From Bacteroidales bacterium (GTDB lineage: Bacteria; Bacteroidota; Bacteroidia; Bacteroidales; Tenuifilaceae): DNA of 64,000 bases. Of the stretch, positions 7,518 through 16,900 are shown one piece after another (the stretch's first letter is position 1; each line of letters begins with the position of its first letter). A model generated the notes under the pieces. The model was given only the letters and a program-made list of their open reading frames with translations. It ran no database searches and had not been told where the DNA came from. The stretch spans positions 1-64,000 of the forward strand of contig JACABB010000008.1 in the NCBI GenBank assembly GCA_013376985.1. Reading direction: 5' to 3'. Position numbers and translations under genes: made by a program.

Positions 7518-7522
7518 GATTA

Positions 7523-8005
7523 TTAATCTTGATGACCATATTTAAGTTCTTCATTTTTATCCCAAAATGCACGATACAGGTCATAGTAACTTCCTTTAGT
7601 TGTTATCCAATTTGCAACAATTTTAATTGCAAGTTCCAAATCTTCAATATACGCCATTCTACCGTCACTTCCTCTAATTCCTTTGTCATCCTTTTTAGCT
7701 CCACGATTAATTAAGACATTCTTTTCATCGTAAATTATTCGCCTAGCTTCTTCATTTTTTTTTCCTTTTGGTAGAAAATCTTTAAGCATTTTATGCAGAC
7801 CTTTATAGTAGAGTTGAAACTTTACTACTGGATCATCAATTTTTTGTGAGATTAGTTTTTCAGCTTCGTTCTCTACTACTAATTCAGATTTCCAATTAAG
7901 CGATAATTGTTCACCTTTTACTTCTTCAGCCTTTTGAAGAATTTCCAATCTCTCTAATTCCTCAATTGAGAGTTCGTTTATTTTAATGCTTTCCTTTTGA
8001 TTCAT
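7523..8005 (-). CDS. Hypothetical partner of the HTH/ImmA-like protease
   Basis: A 160-residue soluble protein, rich in charged residues and mostly helical (KINELSIEELERLEILQKAEEVKGEQ; a C-terminal part with ELAIKIVANWITTKGSYYDLYRAFWDKNEEL). I do not recognise a family. Its ATG lies one base past the stop of the upstream HTH/metalloprotease gene, so the two are translationally close and surely co-transcribed. By analogy with ImmA/IrrE-type pairs it could be the toxin, the substrate or the antitoxin. The sequence does not decide. Confidence 0.65.
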   Translation of the reverse strand: MNQKESIKINELSIEELERLEILQKAEEVKGEQLSLNWKSELVVENEAEKLISQKIDDPVVKFQLYYKGLHKMLKDFLPKGKKNEEARRIIYDEKNVLINRGAKKDDKGIRGSDGRMAYIEDLELAIKIVANWITTKGSYYDLYRAFWDKNEELKYGHQD

Positions 8006-8006
8006 A

Positions 8007-9185
8007 TTAAACAGTTAATAGTTCTTTTACTTTTAAAGCAGCAACTTCTAAGGACTCTACATCCCAATTTGAAATATTCAAGTATCTTTTAGATAATTCA
8101 ACAGAAGGAAAATATTCTTTAAAAGCTGCCCAATAATTATTTCCAAGTTCAGCTTGTCTATATTGGAATTGAGAGTATATTATAGATGGATGTATTTGTA
8201 GTTCTTTTGAGAATTTTGTAACCATCAAATGATTATGGATAAGAGGTTCAATATAGCGCATTTTTTCATCGGAAATTAGATAATCTGACGCAAATTGATT
8301 AGCCTTATCTTCCTGCATTAAAAAAAGATCGGGTTCTCCTGTTAAATGATAAGTGCTTTGTGAAAGTTGCTCTAGATCAAATAGAACATGATGTAATTCA
8401 TGAAGTAGGGAGAACCAAATAGTTGGGTAGCTTTTATTAAGATCAGTAACCACTATGTATGGCTTATTTTTAATCAAAAATGTAGCACCACGAATCTGAG
8501 TTTTAGGTAGCATTAATTGGAAAACAACTGTAACACCCACATTATATAGGGCTCTAAAAACTGTAAGTAATCCACTTTCAACATTTTGAGTGTATGGTTT
8601 AATTTTAGGAATTAACTCTTTTAAGTCGTCTCTAGAGTATTCATTTGGATTGTTTATAAGTTCAAAGTATTTATATGATGATTTTATCCAAAAATCTTTC
8701 ATTTTATCACTGAACTTTCTTTTTGTTCTGCTGTAAAGAACTTCATTTAACTCACTATCATATTGGTAAATGGATTCTATTTGAAAGAAATTGCATATTC
8801 TTCGTTTCAATTCATCTACTGTAGATTCCTTATCGATAAAACCCAAAGAAGACAGAGTTTTTAGATCAAACGATTTATTAATAAAAGTAACATCCATCGA
8901 AGTTTGAAGTTCTTTAATTTCTTCAACAGGTCTGTCCTTGAAATGGTAAATTAATAGATCTTCAAATGATAACTCAAGAAATTCACCAATTTTGAGTAGG
9001 TTTATAATATCAGTTTGTTTTGATGTTTTGTCCAATATTCCATCAAGGCTGCGTCGTTGAATGTTTGCTAGATTCTCAAACTGAGTTTTGCTTAAGCCAG
9101 ACAATTTCAATTTTTCAAAAAACGAATTTTTTAAAGATGCCGTTTCAGGCAAATGCATACTCTTACTTAATATTGAATTTATCAT
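8007..9185 (-). CDS. HTH and ImmA/IrrE-type (M78) metallopeptidase
   Basis: A 392-residue protein. An N-terminal helix-turn-helix of the XRE kind is at about 20-80 (LSKTQFENLANIQRRSLDGIL). A helical linker follows, then a zinc peptidase domain with WFSLLHELHHVLFD (HExxH, His262/Glu263/His266) and the ligand helix QEDKANQFASDYL (Glu292). Members of this family cleave cognate repressors, as in ImmA/ImmR and IrrE/DdrO, or form toxin-antitoxin pairs. It is the first gene of a pair with the 160-residue protein. Two identical palindromes in its promoter suggest autoregulation. Confidence is high on domains and moderate on role. Confidence 0.85.
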   Translation of the reverse strand: MINSILSKSMHLPETASLKNSFFEKLKLSGLSKTQFENLANIQRRSLDGILDKTSKQTDIINLLKIGEFLELSFEDLLIYHFKDRPVEEIKELQTSMDVTFINKSFDLKTLSSLGFIDKESTVDELKRRICNFFQIESIYQYDSELNEVLYSRTKRKFSDKMKDFWIKSSYKYFELINNPNEYSRDDLKELIPKIKPYTQNVESGLLTVFRALYNVGVTVVFQLMLPKTQIRGATFLIKNKPYIVVTDLNKSYPTIWFSLLHELHHVLFDLEQLSQSTYHLTGEPDLFLMQEDKANQFASDYLISDEKMRYIEPLIHNHLMVTKFSKELQIHPSIIYSQFQYRQAELGNNYWAAFKEYFPSVELSKRYLNISNWDVESLEVAALKVKELLTV

Positions 9186-9190
9186 ATTGA

Positions 9191-9202
9191 GGTAAATTTA
9201 CC
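9191..9202. promoter_or_regulatory. Operator 1, GGTAAATTTACC
   Basis: A perfect 12-bp palindrome only 5 nt upstream of the ATG at 9185, overlapping the ribosome-binding region. The same word is repeated at 9243-9254. It is a likely site for the HTH protein encoded directly downstream. Confidence 0.7.
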
Positions 9203-9204
9203 GT

Positions 9205-9212
9205 AAAGGTAT
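9205..9212 (-). promoter_or_regulatory. Candidate -7 box between the two operators
   Basis: On the minus strand TACCTTTA matches TAnnTTTG at all but the last base. It lies between operators 1 and 2, so a dimer bound at each palindrome would bracket the promoter. No clear -33 box is seen. Confidence 0.4.
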
Positions 9213-9242
9213 ATTATTATTTTAATAAAAGCATTTTTTCGA

Positions 9243-9254
9243 GGTAAATTTACC
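9243..9254. promoter_or_regulatory. Operator 2, GGTAAATTTACC
   Basis: A second perfect copy of the 12-bp palindrome, 52 bp from the first (close to five helical turns), upstream of the candidate -7 box for the HTH/metalloprotease operon. Confidence 0.7.
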
Positions 9255-9398
9255 TTTTTATATTAACTATTTATATGTTACAATATGAAAGACATACATT
9301 TTGTATTGATTATACAATAAAACCATCCCTTAATATAAATATAGCCTTTATAATTCATCAAATGAAGCCTCTGCTTAACATCTTAACAACATAATTCC

Positions 9399-9406
9399 TA
9401 TATTTG
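9399..9406 (+). promoter_or_regulatory. Candidate -7 box for the Memo-like gene
   Basis: TATATTTG matches TAnnTTTG exactly and lies 39 nt before the ATG at 9446. The -33 region is not convincing. Confidence 0.5.
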
Positions 9407-9445
9407 AGCATATCTCAATGCTTTCAACTATTAAATTTTTAAGGT

Positions 9446-10537
9446 ATGACAAGGATTTTGAGTTTTATTGTAACTATTTCGGTTGTGCTACTTGGGTGCA
9501 ATTCTACAGAATCAGCTAAAAATAAGGAGAAGGTAAGACAAATGAAGGATACTGTTGGTTTTGCGCATCTTGGCTGGCAGGTTGATTCGGTGATGAGTAG
9601 GATTAATCGGTTACAGACAGCCGAATTGGCAAATGCAAAGGTTAATCAGGATAACCCATGGAGGGTTGCTATTTGCCCTCACGATGATCATACCTACGTT
9701 GGATGGCAATACCCTGCCCTGCTTGGGAATATAAAGGCCAAAACGGTAATTATTTTTGGTGTGGCGCATAAGGCTAGGGTGATGAATGTATCGGATCAGA
9801 TTGTGTTCGATTCCTACACGCAATGGCATGGACCATACAAGAATATTAAAGTGTCATCGATAAGGGAGGAGATAATTAAAGGGTTACCAAGTGGTTGCTA
9901 TCAGGTAAACGATAGTTTGCAAAAGGTTGAGCATTCGGTTGAGAGTATGCTGCCTTTCCTACAGTACTTTAACAGGGATGTTGAGATAGTATCAATCCTA
10001 GTTCCTTCCATGTCAATGGAAAGGATGGAGGCTATTGCGCAGCCCCTTTCTAAATCGATAGCTGAGGTGATAAAAAATCGCAAAATGCGATGGGGTGATG
10101 ATATTGCTCTACTCATTACTACAGATGCTGTTCATTATGGCGATGATGATTGGGGCGGCAAGAACATGGCTCCTTACGGTGTGGATAGTGCTGGGTATAA
10201 AAAGGCTGTTAATCACGAGCATGCAATTATCGATAGCTGTTTGAAGGGTGTTCCAAGTAAGGAAAAGGTTGGTTGGTTTGTGGATTATACGGTTCAGAAG
10301 AATGATTATAAGGAGTATAAATGGACATGGTGCGGTAGGTATAGTATCCCCTTTGGGCTTATTACTGCGTTAGATTTGCAGGAGCAGCTGGGTTCTGAGC
10401 CATTACAGGGGCAATTTGTTGGTTATTCCACCAGCATCGATCATAAACCGATTCCCGTTGAGGATTTGCGAATGGGGAAAACGGCAAAAGCGACTTTGAG
10501 GCATTGGGTTGGTTATGCTTCGGTGGGGTATAGGTAA
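9446..10537 (+). CDS. Memo-family (AmmeMemoRadiSam system protein B) lipoprotein
   Basis: A 363-residue protein. The N-terminus ends in a lipobox LLGC (Cys18). The rest matches the Memo family: CPHDDHTYVG (His79), FGVAHK (His108), EHSVESMLPFL (about 162-172), TTDAVHYGDD (His230) and WCGRYSI (Cys296). The His, His, Cys set matches the metal ligands of human MEMO1. In many bacteria Memo (protein B) is encoded with an AMMECR1 protein and a radical SAM protein; neither is present here. The biochemical role of bacterial Memo proteins is not settled. The lipid anchor suggests a periplasmic or surface location. Confidence 0.85.
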   Translation: MTRILSFIVTISVVLLGCNSTESAKNKEKVRQMKDTVGFAHLGWQVDSVMSRINRLQTAELANAKVNQDNPWRVAICPHDDHTYVGWQYPALLGNIKAKTVIIFGVAHKARVMNVSDQIVFDSYTQWHGPYKNIKVSSIREEIIKGLPSGCYQVNDSLQKVEHSVESMLPFLQYFNRDVEIVSILVPSMSMERMEAIAQPLSKSIAEVIKNRKMRWGDDIALLITTDAVHYGDDDWGGKNMAPYGVDSAGYKKAVNHEHAIIDSCLKGVPSKEKVGWFVDYTVQKNDYKEYKWTWCGRYSIPFGLITALDLQEQLGSEPLQGQFVGYSTSIDHKPIPVEDLRMGKTAKATLRHWVGYASVGYR

Positions 10538-10540
10538 TAA

Positions 10541-10598
10541 CTGGTTGCTGGTTGCTAGTTGCTGGTTACTTGTTACTAGCAACTAGTAACCAGCAACT
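10541..10598. repeat. Intergenic hairpin, CTAGTTGCTGGTTAC family
   Basis: Perfect 13-bp arms GTTGCTGGTTACT (10558-10570) and AGTAACCAGCAAC (10585-10597) enclose a 14-nt loop. Additional GTTGCTGG words lie upstream. It separates two convergent genes and may end both transcripts, but it lacks a T tract. Related words recur at 38224-38361. Confidence 0.75.
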
Positions 10599-10608
10599 AA
10601 ACATGGGT

Positions 10609-11394
10609 TTAAATCTTCCTAATATCACTAATTAACCATCCTGAGTTGTTTGATGTTCTGTTGAATTCTTCAACGGTGATTTGCCATCCCGGAAAGTTGA
10701 TATAGTAGGTAACGCTTTGGGTGTTTTGAATGGTTATCCGTTTTTGCTCTACCTCTTTCAAAAAAAGGATGGTTTTGGTCAACGATGGCGATGTAAAGTA
10801 ATATGGATTGTTTGTGCTATTCAGCTTTCGGATGTTAATGAAATTGGTTTCGTGGCTGTTGGGTGCAATAAAGTACTTCTGTAGGCTATCGGGGCTAAAT
10901 CTGAATATATCTGTATCAATATTAGATATTACCCATTTGGCTGATTTGTCTGATAGTACCTCGGGGATCAGCTCCATATTAACCTGATTATCTTTCCCGT
11001 TGTAGGTAATGTTAACCTTAGCCAACGCTTTAACCTGCCCGCTGTAAAGGTTGATTGTTTTGGGAATTGTAGAATCTGTAATGTATGCAATGAATTCGCT
11101 GCAAATTTTCCTGTATGAAGAATCGGTAGGATTGCTAAGCCTTGGATCTTCGGCATTTAGAAGGTATGCAAGGTAGCTGGTTCGGGATATCTTCTTTTTG
11201 AACTCATCGCCAATTAGGTTTCCTTTCCAATCGGATTTGTAGTTGAACCTATCGATAAACTCACCAAACTGCTTTACCTGAAGGTAATACTCCTTTGGGG
11301 TGCTGAGGGATGAACCCTGCATTTGCTGCCCAAAGGAGATAATATTACTCCCAATGAGTAATGTAAATAGCGCAATTAGCCTTATTCTACTCAT
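10609..11394 (-). CDS. Exported hypothetical protein, last gene of the giant-protein operon
   Basis: A 261-residue protein with a signal peptide at about 1-22 (ends ISFGQQ). The mature part is mixed alpha/beta with strands such as ALAKVNITYNGKDNQVNMELIPE. I do not recognise a family. Its ATG overlaps the stop codon of the upstream gene by one base, and the unit ends at the hairpin just beyond. Placement suggests a periplasmic accessory to the outer-membrane barrel and giant surface protein. Confidence 0.7.
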   Translation of the reverse strand: MSRIRLIALFTLLIGSNIISFGQQMQGSSLSTPKEYYLQVKQFGEFIDRFNYKSDWKGNLIGDEFKKKISRTSYLAYLLNAEDPRLSNPTDSSYRKICSEFIAYITDSTIPKTINLYSGQVKALAKVNITYNGKDNQVNMELIPEVLSDKSAKWVISNIDTDIFRFSPDSLQKYFIAPNSHETNFINIRKLNSTNNPYYFTSPSLTKTILFLKEVEQKRITIQNTQSVTYYINFPGWQITVEEFNRTSNNSGWLISDIRKI

Positions 11395-12023
11395 TACAAT
11401 GACTTCTTGGTTTCTGTTGCTTTGATGTTACCAAGGAATACCTTCCATTTTTTCTCGTTAAAGAATTTATCTTCAACTAGATCTATTACAATTTCAATCT
11501 CCTTTTTGGTTACATCCTTGTAAACAAGATTATCGCCAGTGAAACCAGTGAATTCTTGGATAACCGTTGCCGATGAGTAGTAACGACCATCGGGACCCTT
11601 AGTAAAGCTTGATATATAGACCAAATCGTAGAATTTGATAACAACTGATGTAAATGGCAGCGATTTTAGCCGGGCAAGATATTTTTCCATTGGGCGCGAT
11701 TGGATGGTTACTGTGCCATCGGGCATAATTACGGATGTTTGCATCTCTGCTCCTTTGAAGAAGAGCTTTAGCGCCTCCCTTTCGGCCATGTTTCGTTTTT
11801 CTGCTGGTTGATCCTTGCTACCAATTGTAACAATATGCTGCTGAAACTCATCAACCTTCTGCTTTGTTTGCTCTTTGAAAACCTCGATATCGGCATCGGA
11901 AAGGTTAATTTCATCAACAATCTTTGCCTCCTTGCTACTTGCAGCAGTTTTTGTGGGTTCCTGAGAGTAGGAATTGGTAAGTATTCCACAAAAAACAATA
12001 ATCAATACGTATCTCATATTCAT
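11394..12023 (-). CDS. Exported hypothetical protein
   Basis: A 209-residue protein with a signal peptide at about 1-20 (ends NSYSQE). A charged helix (IEVFKEQTKQKVDEFQQHIVTIGSKDQPAEKRNMAEREALKLFFKGAEMQ) precedes a beta-rich C-terminal half (SVVIKFYDLVYISSFTKGPDGRYYSSATVIQEF). The opening helix resembles the segment FSEKDMQMIKEQTKFLLNDYINFLNLLTDPKESREDK in the neighbouring barrel protein, so the two may share a domain. It follows that gene by 18 bp. Confidence 0.7.
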   Translation of the reverse strand: MNMRYVLIIVFCGILTNSYSQEPTKTAASSKEAKIVDEINLSDADIEVFKEQTKQKVDEFQQHIVTIGSKDQPAEKRNMAEREALKLFFKGAEMQTSVIMPDGTVTIQSRPMEKYLARLKSLPFTSVVIKFYDLVYISSFTKGPDGRYYSSATVIQEFTGFTGDNLVYKDVTKKEIEIVIDLVEDKFFNEKKWKVFLGNIKATETKKSL

Positions 12024-12041
12024 TGCTTTATATTTGTTTTA

Positions 12042-13964
12042 CTAGAATTTGTATGATAATCCAAACTTAATACCATATTTTGAACTTACAACCTTTTTTG
12101 CCGAGGTGGCATTCCCAAAGGCATCGGTATAATCGCTTGCCTTTGAGAGGTTATTCAAACCCCAAATAATTTCTGGACCAACATAAACCGTTGTAAAATA
12201 GTTAATAGGATAGGTAAAGCCTACAGAAGTTTTAAATGATAAATTAAAACCCGCAACATCGCTTTTCCCTTTACTATCGATATTGGTGCGGCTAACAAAG
12301 CCAAATTCAGGTGCAGTGATAATCTGAATGGCATGTTGCTCGTAGTAGCCTGATGTTGCAAAATTACCTGTTGTGTGGAAATTGGATTTAAGGTTGAACG
12401 AAGCAACCAAACCCGTTTCGGCATAAATACCCCATTTTTCGGGATTGCTATTGCTATGGAATATCAATGTTATGGGGATAGATATGCAGTTAACGGTTAG
12501 GAGGGAATCGTACTTTGCAGAAACATTTTTTAGGTAGGATTCATTATTCAAATCTGTGGAGTATGCTGTGTTCCTAAAATCTCCGCTAAGATTAGCGTTA
12601 GCACTGAATTTAGTGTAGCCAAGACCCATTGAAACCCCCAATCTCTCGTGAAAATACCAAGTGGCTATTGCATGAAGGTTGATTGTGCTTTTTCCCTTAA
12701 CCGACCACGAAAGTATTTTATTATCGGTTAAATTAGGATCTTTAAGAGTTGCTATCCCACCGCCCACAGAAAAACCTACATATAAACCGCTTCTTTTAAG
12801 CGTTGAAATAGGTTTGCTAGGTAATTCCTGCGTTGCATTAGTTGCAGTTTGGCTATAGAGGTTAACCCCAAATTTATCGATACTTGTAAGCTTGAAATTT
12901 TTAAAGGTATTTTCATCACGCTCAAACGATACCTTAAAGTCGTACTTTGCGTTATCGCGGAACACCGTTTTTGCCATGTATTTCCCCGAGAAAAACTTAT
13001 CGATATACCCGTTAATGTAATACTTCTCGTTCCCTTCGGGTATTACTTTCCCATACTGAGCCGAATCGATATTCAGACCAAGATTACGAATACCCTCTGG
13101 GTACGATGACACGATGTTTTTCTTATAATCGCTTAATGGCACCCACCTTTTTTGTGGATCTGGTTCAATATCGTTTGCTACATTTTGGGTTGAATCCTTG
13201 AATAGCCCCATAAATGAGATGCTGTAATAGGTTTTGTCCTCACGGCTCTCCTTTGGATCGGTTAGTAGATTTAGGAAATTGATGTAGTCATTCAGTAAGA
13301 ATTTTGTCTGCTCCTTAATCATCTGCATATCCTTTTCGGAAAAAGTTATGCTTTTAACCTCTGCTAGTAGTCTTGAATCGTCGGCAAGCGTTTTTGTTTT
13401 ATTGCTCCTAATGCCGGCAATCCTATAGTTTTCGAACGAGTTACTCTTCTGAAAGAATGCAATACGGTAAAGCAATTCCTCTGTAAGGTTATTTCTTTGT
13501 TGATTTAGGTAGTTGCCATCAATTCGCTTTGAAGTCATAATATCAACAGTATAGATATCGTTCCCATGCGAAATGATATTTCCAGCTTTGAGATTATCAA
13601 AATCCAAGGAGATCTTCATCCCATCGGGATACCAAAGCAGTAGGTTTGCAACATAGGTTTCCAACTCATAAACATCACTTAATTTGTGGGCAGGATCGAG
13701 ATCGTTGTAAACAATAGCCTTGCGGCTAACGAATAGATCAATCAGTTTTTGGCTTGTCTTGTTAAGTTCAACCAAGTCCACAACTTGATCAGCTAATTGG
13801 TTGGTGTATAGCTGATAGTTTTTAAGGGCTTTAATTGCTTCGTTATAAATAATAGCCTTTTGCTTATCGGTAAAATCGGCCGAAATTGCATATCCTCCAA
13901 TTAGCACTAAACATATTGTGAGAATTACTCTTCTTTTCAACAATTGCACGTATCTCATAATCAT
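12042..13964 (-). CDS. Outer-membrane beta-barrel protein with periplasmic N-domain
   Basis: A 640-residue protein with a signal peptide at about 1-29 (ends GYAISAD). Residues 30-380 form a soluble, mostly periplasmic region. From about 393 on the sequence alternates in beta-barrel fashion (GLYVGFSVGGGIATLKD, RLGVSMGLGYTKFSANANLSG, KYGIKFGLSYKF) and ends in an aromatic residue, as outer-membrane barrels do. Its position 12 bp after the giant T9SS protein suggests it anchors, exports or processes that protein. It is not similar by eye to PorV/PorP. Confidence 0.75.
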   Translation of the reverse strand: MIMRYVQLLKRRVILTICLVLIGGYAISADFTDKQKAIIYNEAIKALKNYQLYTNQLADQVVDLVELNKTSQKLIDLFVSRKAIVYNDLDPAHKLSDVYELETYVANLLLWYPDGMKISLDFDNLKAGNIISHGNDIYTVDIMTSKRIDGNYLNQQRNNLTEELLYRIAFFQKSNSFENYRIAGIRSNKTKTLADDSRLLAEVKSITFSEKDMQMIKEQTKFLLNDYINFLNLLTDPKESREDKTYYSISFMGLFKDSTQNVANDIEPDPQKRWVPLSDYKKNIVSSYPEGIRNLGLNIDSAQYGKVIPEGNEKYYINGYIDKFFSGKYMAKTVFRDNAKYDFKVSFERDENTFKNFKLTSIDKFGVNLYSQTATNATQELPSKPISTLKRSGLYVGFSVGGGIATLKDPNLTDNKILSWSVKGKSTINLHAIATWYFHERLGVSMGLGYTKFSANANLSGDFRNTAYSTDLNNESYLKNVSAKYDSLLTVNCISIPITLIFHSNSNPEKWGIYAETGLVASFNLKSNFHTTGNFATSGYYEQHAIQIITAPEFGFVSRTNIDSKGKSDVAGFNLSFKTSVGFTYPINYFTTVYVGPEIIWGLNNLSKASDYTDAFGNATSAKKVVSSKYGIKFGLSYKF

Positions 13965-13976
13965 CTGAATAAAGGC

Positions 13977-16900
13977 CTACTGTTTAATAATTTTCTTTAC
14001 AACTAAACTGTTCTTATAATGTAACTTACAGAAGTATATTCCTTTAGGTGCTCCAGTAAGATCAATAGAAAATCCATTTGAATTATGATATTGATTTTGG
14101 ATAATAACTTTACCTAAATCGTCCACAAATTCAACATTCAAATCGCCAGAGAGCGTATTGCCCAATAGTACTGTAATTAGCCCATCTGTTGGGTTTGGAA
14201 ATAAGGTTATAACACCATCAATAAGATCATCAATTCCATTAATAACATTGCCAGTTGGGATATTTATTATATCGCTCATGGCGTAGCACTCTCCCCCATC
14301 GCTGATCTCTACGTAGTAATTACCAAAGTTTTGTCGGGCAACGTATTGATTTGTCTTTGCACCCACAATGAGCTGATCGTTATAATACCAGCGGTAATCT
14401 TTAGCCGAATTATTATCACACGCAAGAATCCAAACGTTGGGGCCCCATGCATATAAATTAGGCTTAGTAGGTGCAGGCTTGGTGGTTAGGGTGATAATAT
14501 CGGATTCTGTGGCGCAGTTACCCTGACTTGCTTCAACTCGGTAATCGCCTGCTGCTAGACGACCTTTATAGTTTGATTGGGTTGCTCCATCAACAACTAC
14601 GCCCGATCGTTTCCATTGATAGTTTAGTGTTGATGAGGAGTTTGTAACCTTAAGCTCAACCTCTGTTCCTAAACAGTACAGCGTGGTGTTAGTTGCCTCG
14701 GCAATAATAGGTTTGGCGGGTAATGTATTAGCTGTAACATTTACCACAGGGGTTATCACCGAGCATCCTTGAGTATTGGATATCTCGAGTTGATATTTTC
14801 CTGATGTTGATGCTATCAGCGAACTTGTATTTGCTCCGCTAATTACACCGAGTTCGTTCTTCCAGCTATAGGTGTACTCCGAATTCGATGTTGCGCTAAG
14901 TGTAACATTTCCCCCTGAGCAGAAACTAGTTGGCCCACTTAGGTTCAAAATAGGAAGGGTTGGTTTAGGGAGTACATCTACATCTAAGGAATTGATTGAG
15001 TTCACAGAGCAGCCATTCGAATTAGCTACAGTTAAGGAGTATTTCCCTTTATCCTTTGCGATATACTGGTTCGAATTCTCTCCAACCGCACCACCATTCA
15101 AATTCCATTGATAGTTGTAACCATCAACTTTTGTTGCGCTAAGGGTAACAGATTCATCCTGACAAAATTGCAATGCTCCATTAGCAGTGATTAATGGAGC
15201 TACAGGTGCATTCTGTGCTATGATATTTACTTGAGATGATAACGTTGTACAATTTCCAATTGAGTTAACAACTTCCACAACGTAATTACCTGTTAGTTTG
15301 GCGATGTATTTACTTGAATCAGAGTTTGTAAGATTAGTTCCATCAACCTTCCAAGTGTAAATAAATTTATTATTATATGGAACAGATAGGGTTACGCTAT
15401 CTCCTTTGCAGAATGATAATGGTGCATTTGCTGTAATTGCTGCTATTGGATAGCCTGCCACCGTTACATTCTTAGATATTGAATCGGTACAGCCATTGCT
15501 TGAGATAGCCTTAAGTTTAACCAAATAATCGCCAGTATTAAGATATCCGTGTGGTGTGGGCTGCTGAATGGTTGATGATTGACCATCGCCAAAGTCCCAA
15601 CTCCATGAATTAATGGTTAAACCATTTACATCGGTTGTATTTGTAATTGTAGTTGAGATACCTTGGCAAGCAGTAGTTGCTGTAAATCCTGTAATTGGTT
15701 TAGGTTTTACTGTAACGCTTTTTTCGAGCGAATCCTTTGCACCTCCAGTACTAGTAATTACAAGTTTAACATTGTAAATTCCGCCTACGGCGAAGGTATG
15801 AGTAGGGTTTTGTACTGTTGAAATTGAACCATCCTTGAAATCCCATTTCCACGAAGCGATTCCATCGGTTGAAACCGATTGATCGGTAAATTTTGTTGAT
15901 AGTCCCTGACAAACAATTTCTGCCGAGAAGAAGGTTTGAAGGTCCCTAACCTCAAAATTCCCATTTGCAGACCAATCGCTACCCAAATATCCTTGGTCGA
16001 TGGTCTGAACATTCCATTCATACTGACCAACAGGAAGATAAGCCAAATCGATCCGTTTGTTCATTTGAACATTTCCTAATGAGCTAAAAAGCCTAACAGT
16101 GCCATTTGTATTTGGCGCATAGCTCCAATTTGTTGCTCCAACAATTCTATAGCGTAAATTATAGCTCATAGATATTGATGGGGTTTCATCATTTAGTGCT
16201 GATGACCAGCTAAGTGTAACCTTATTTGGTGTTACAACATTTTCTAAATTGATAGGCGCATTGGGCTTTTTGTTTATAGCATATTTCCCTGCAATTGAAG
16301 TAGTAGTATTTTGGTATATTTTTAAATTATTATTTCCTGCAAACAGAATGTCAAGATCCCCATCGTTATCGTAATCACACCATTTTGCAGAACCGTAGTA
16401 ACAACCTGTAATGAAAAAATCTGTATCTTCAGTGAATGTGCCATTTTTATTGTTCCGATAGACTTTCGTGTACAAGCCACCATTCTGTCCGCCAACAATA
16501 AGATCTAAATAACCATCGTTATTGTAATCGCCCCAATCGGCATTAGAATCCATAAAACTTCCAATACCAGTATTTTGAATAGATGTGAAATTCCCATTCC
16601 CATCATTGTGGTATAACATTGTTAATGGGGGATCGCTAAAACGCTGGCTTCCAGTTAGAAAAATATCGAGAAGACCATCATTGTCATAATCTACCCACTG
16701 ACCAACACCATAGCATATTCCCGCCAATGTAACATCTGTTTTTTCAGCAAAATCAAAATTCCCTTTGTTTTGGTATATTTTAGATGCGCCAGCAAAGTTA
16801 TATTCACCTAACTTATGATACCCGGTTAGTAATATATCAGATAGTCCATCGTTGTTAAAATCGCCACATGAAAGGGATGAGTTATAGGTCATAAAAGGGA

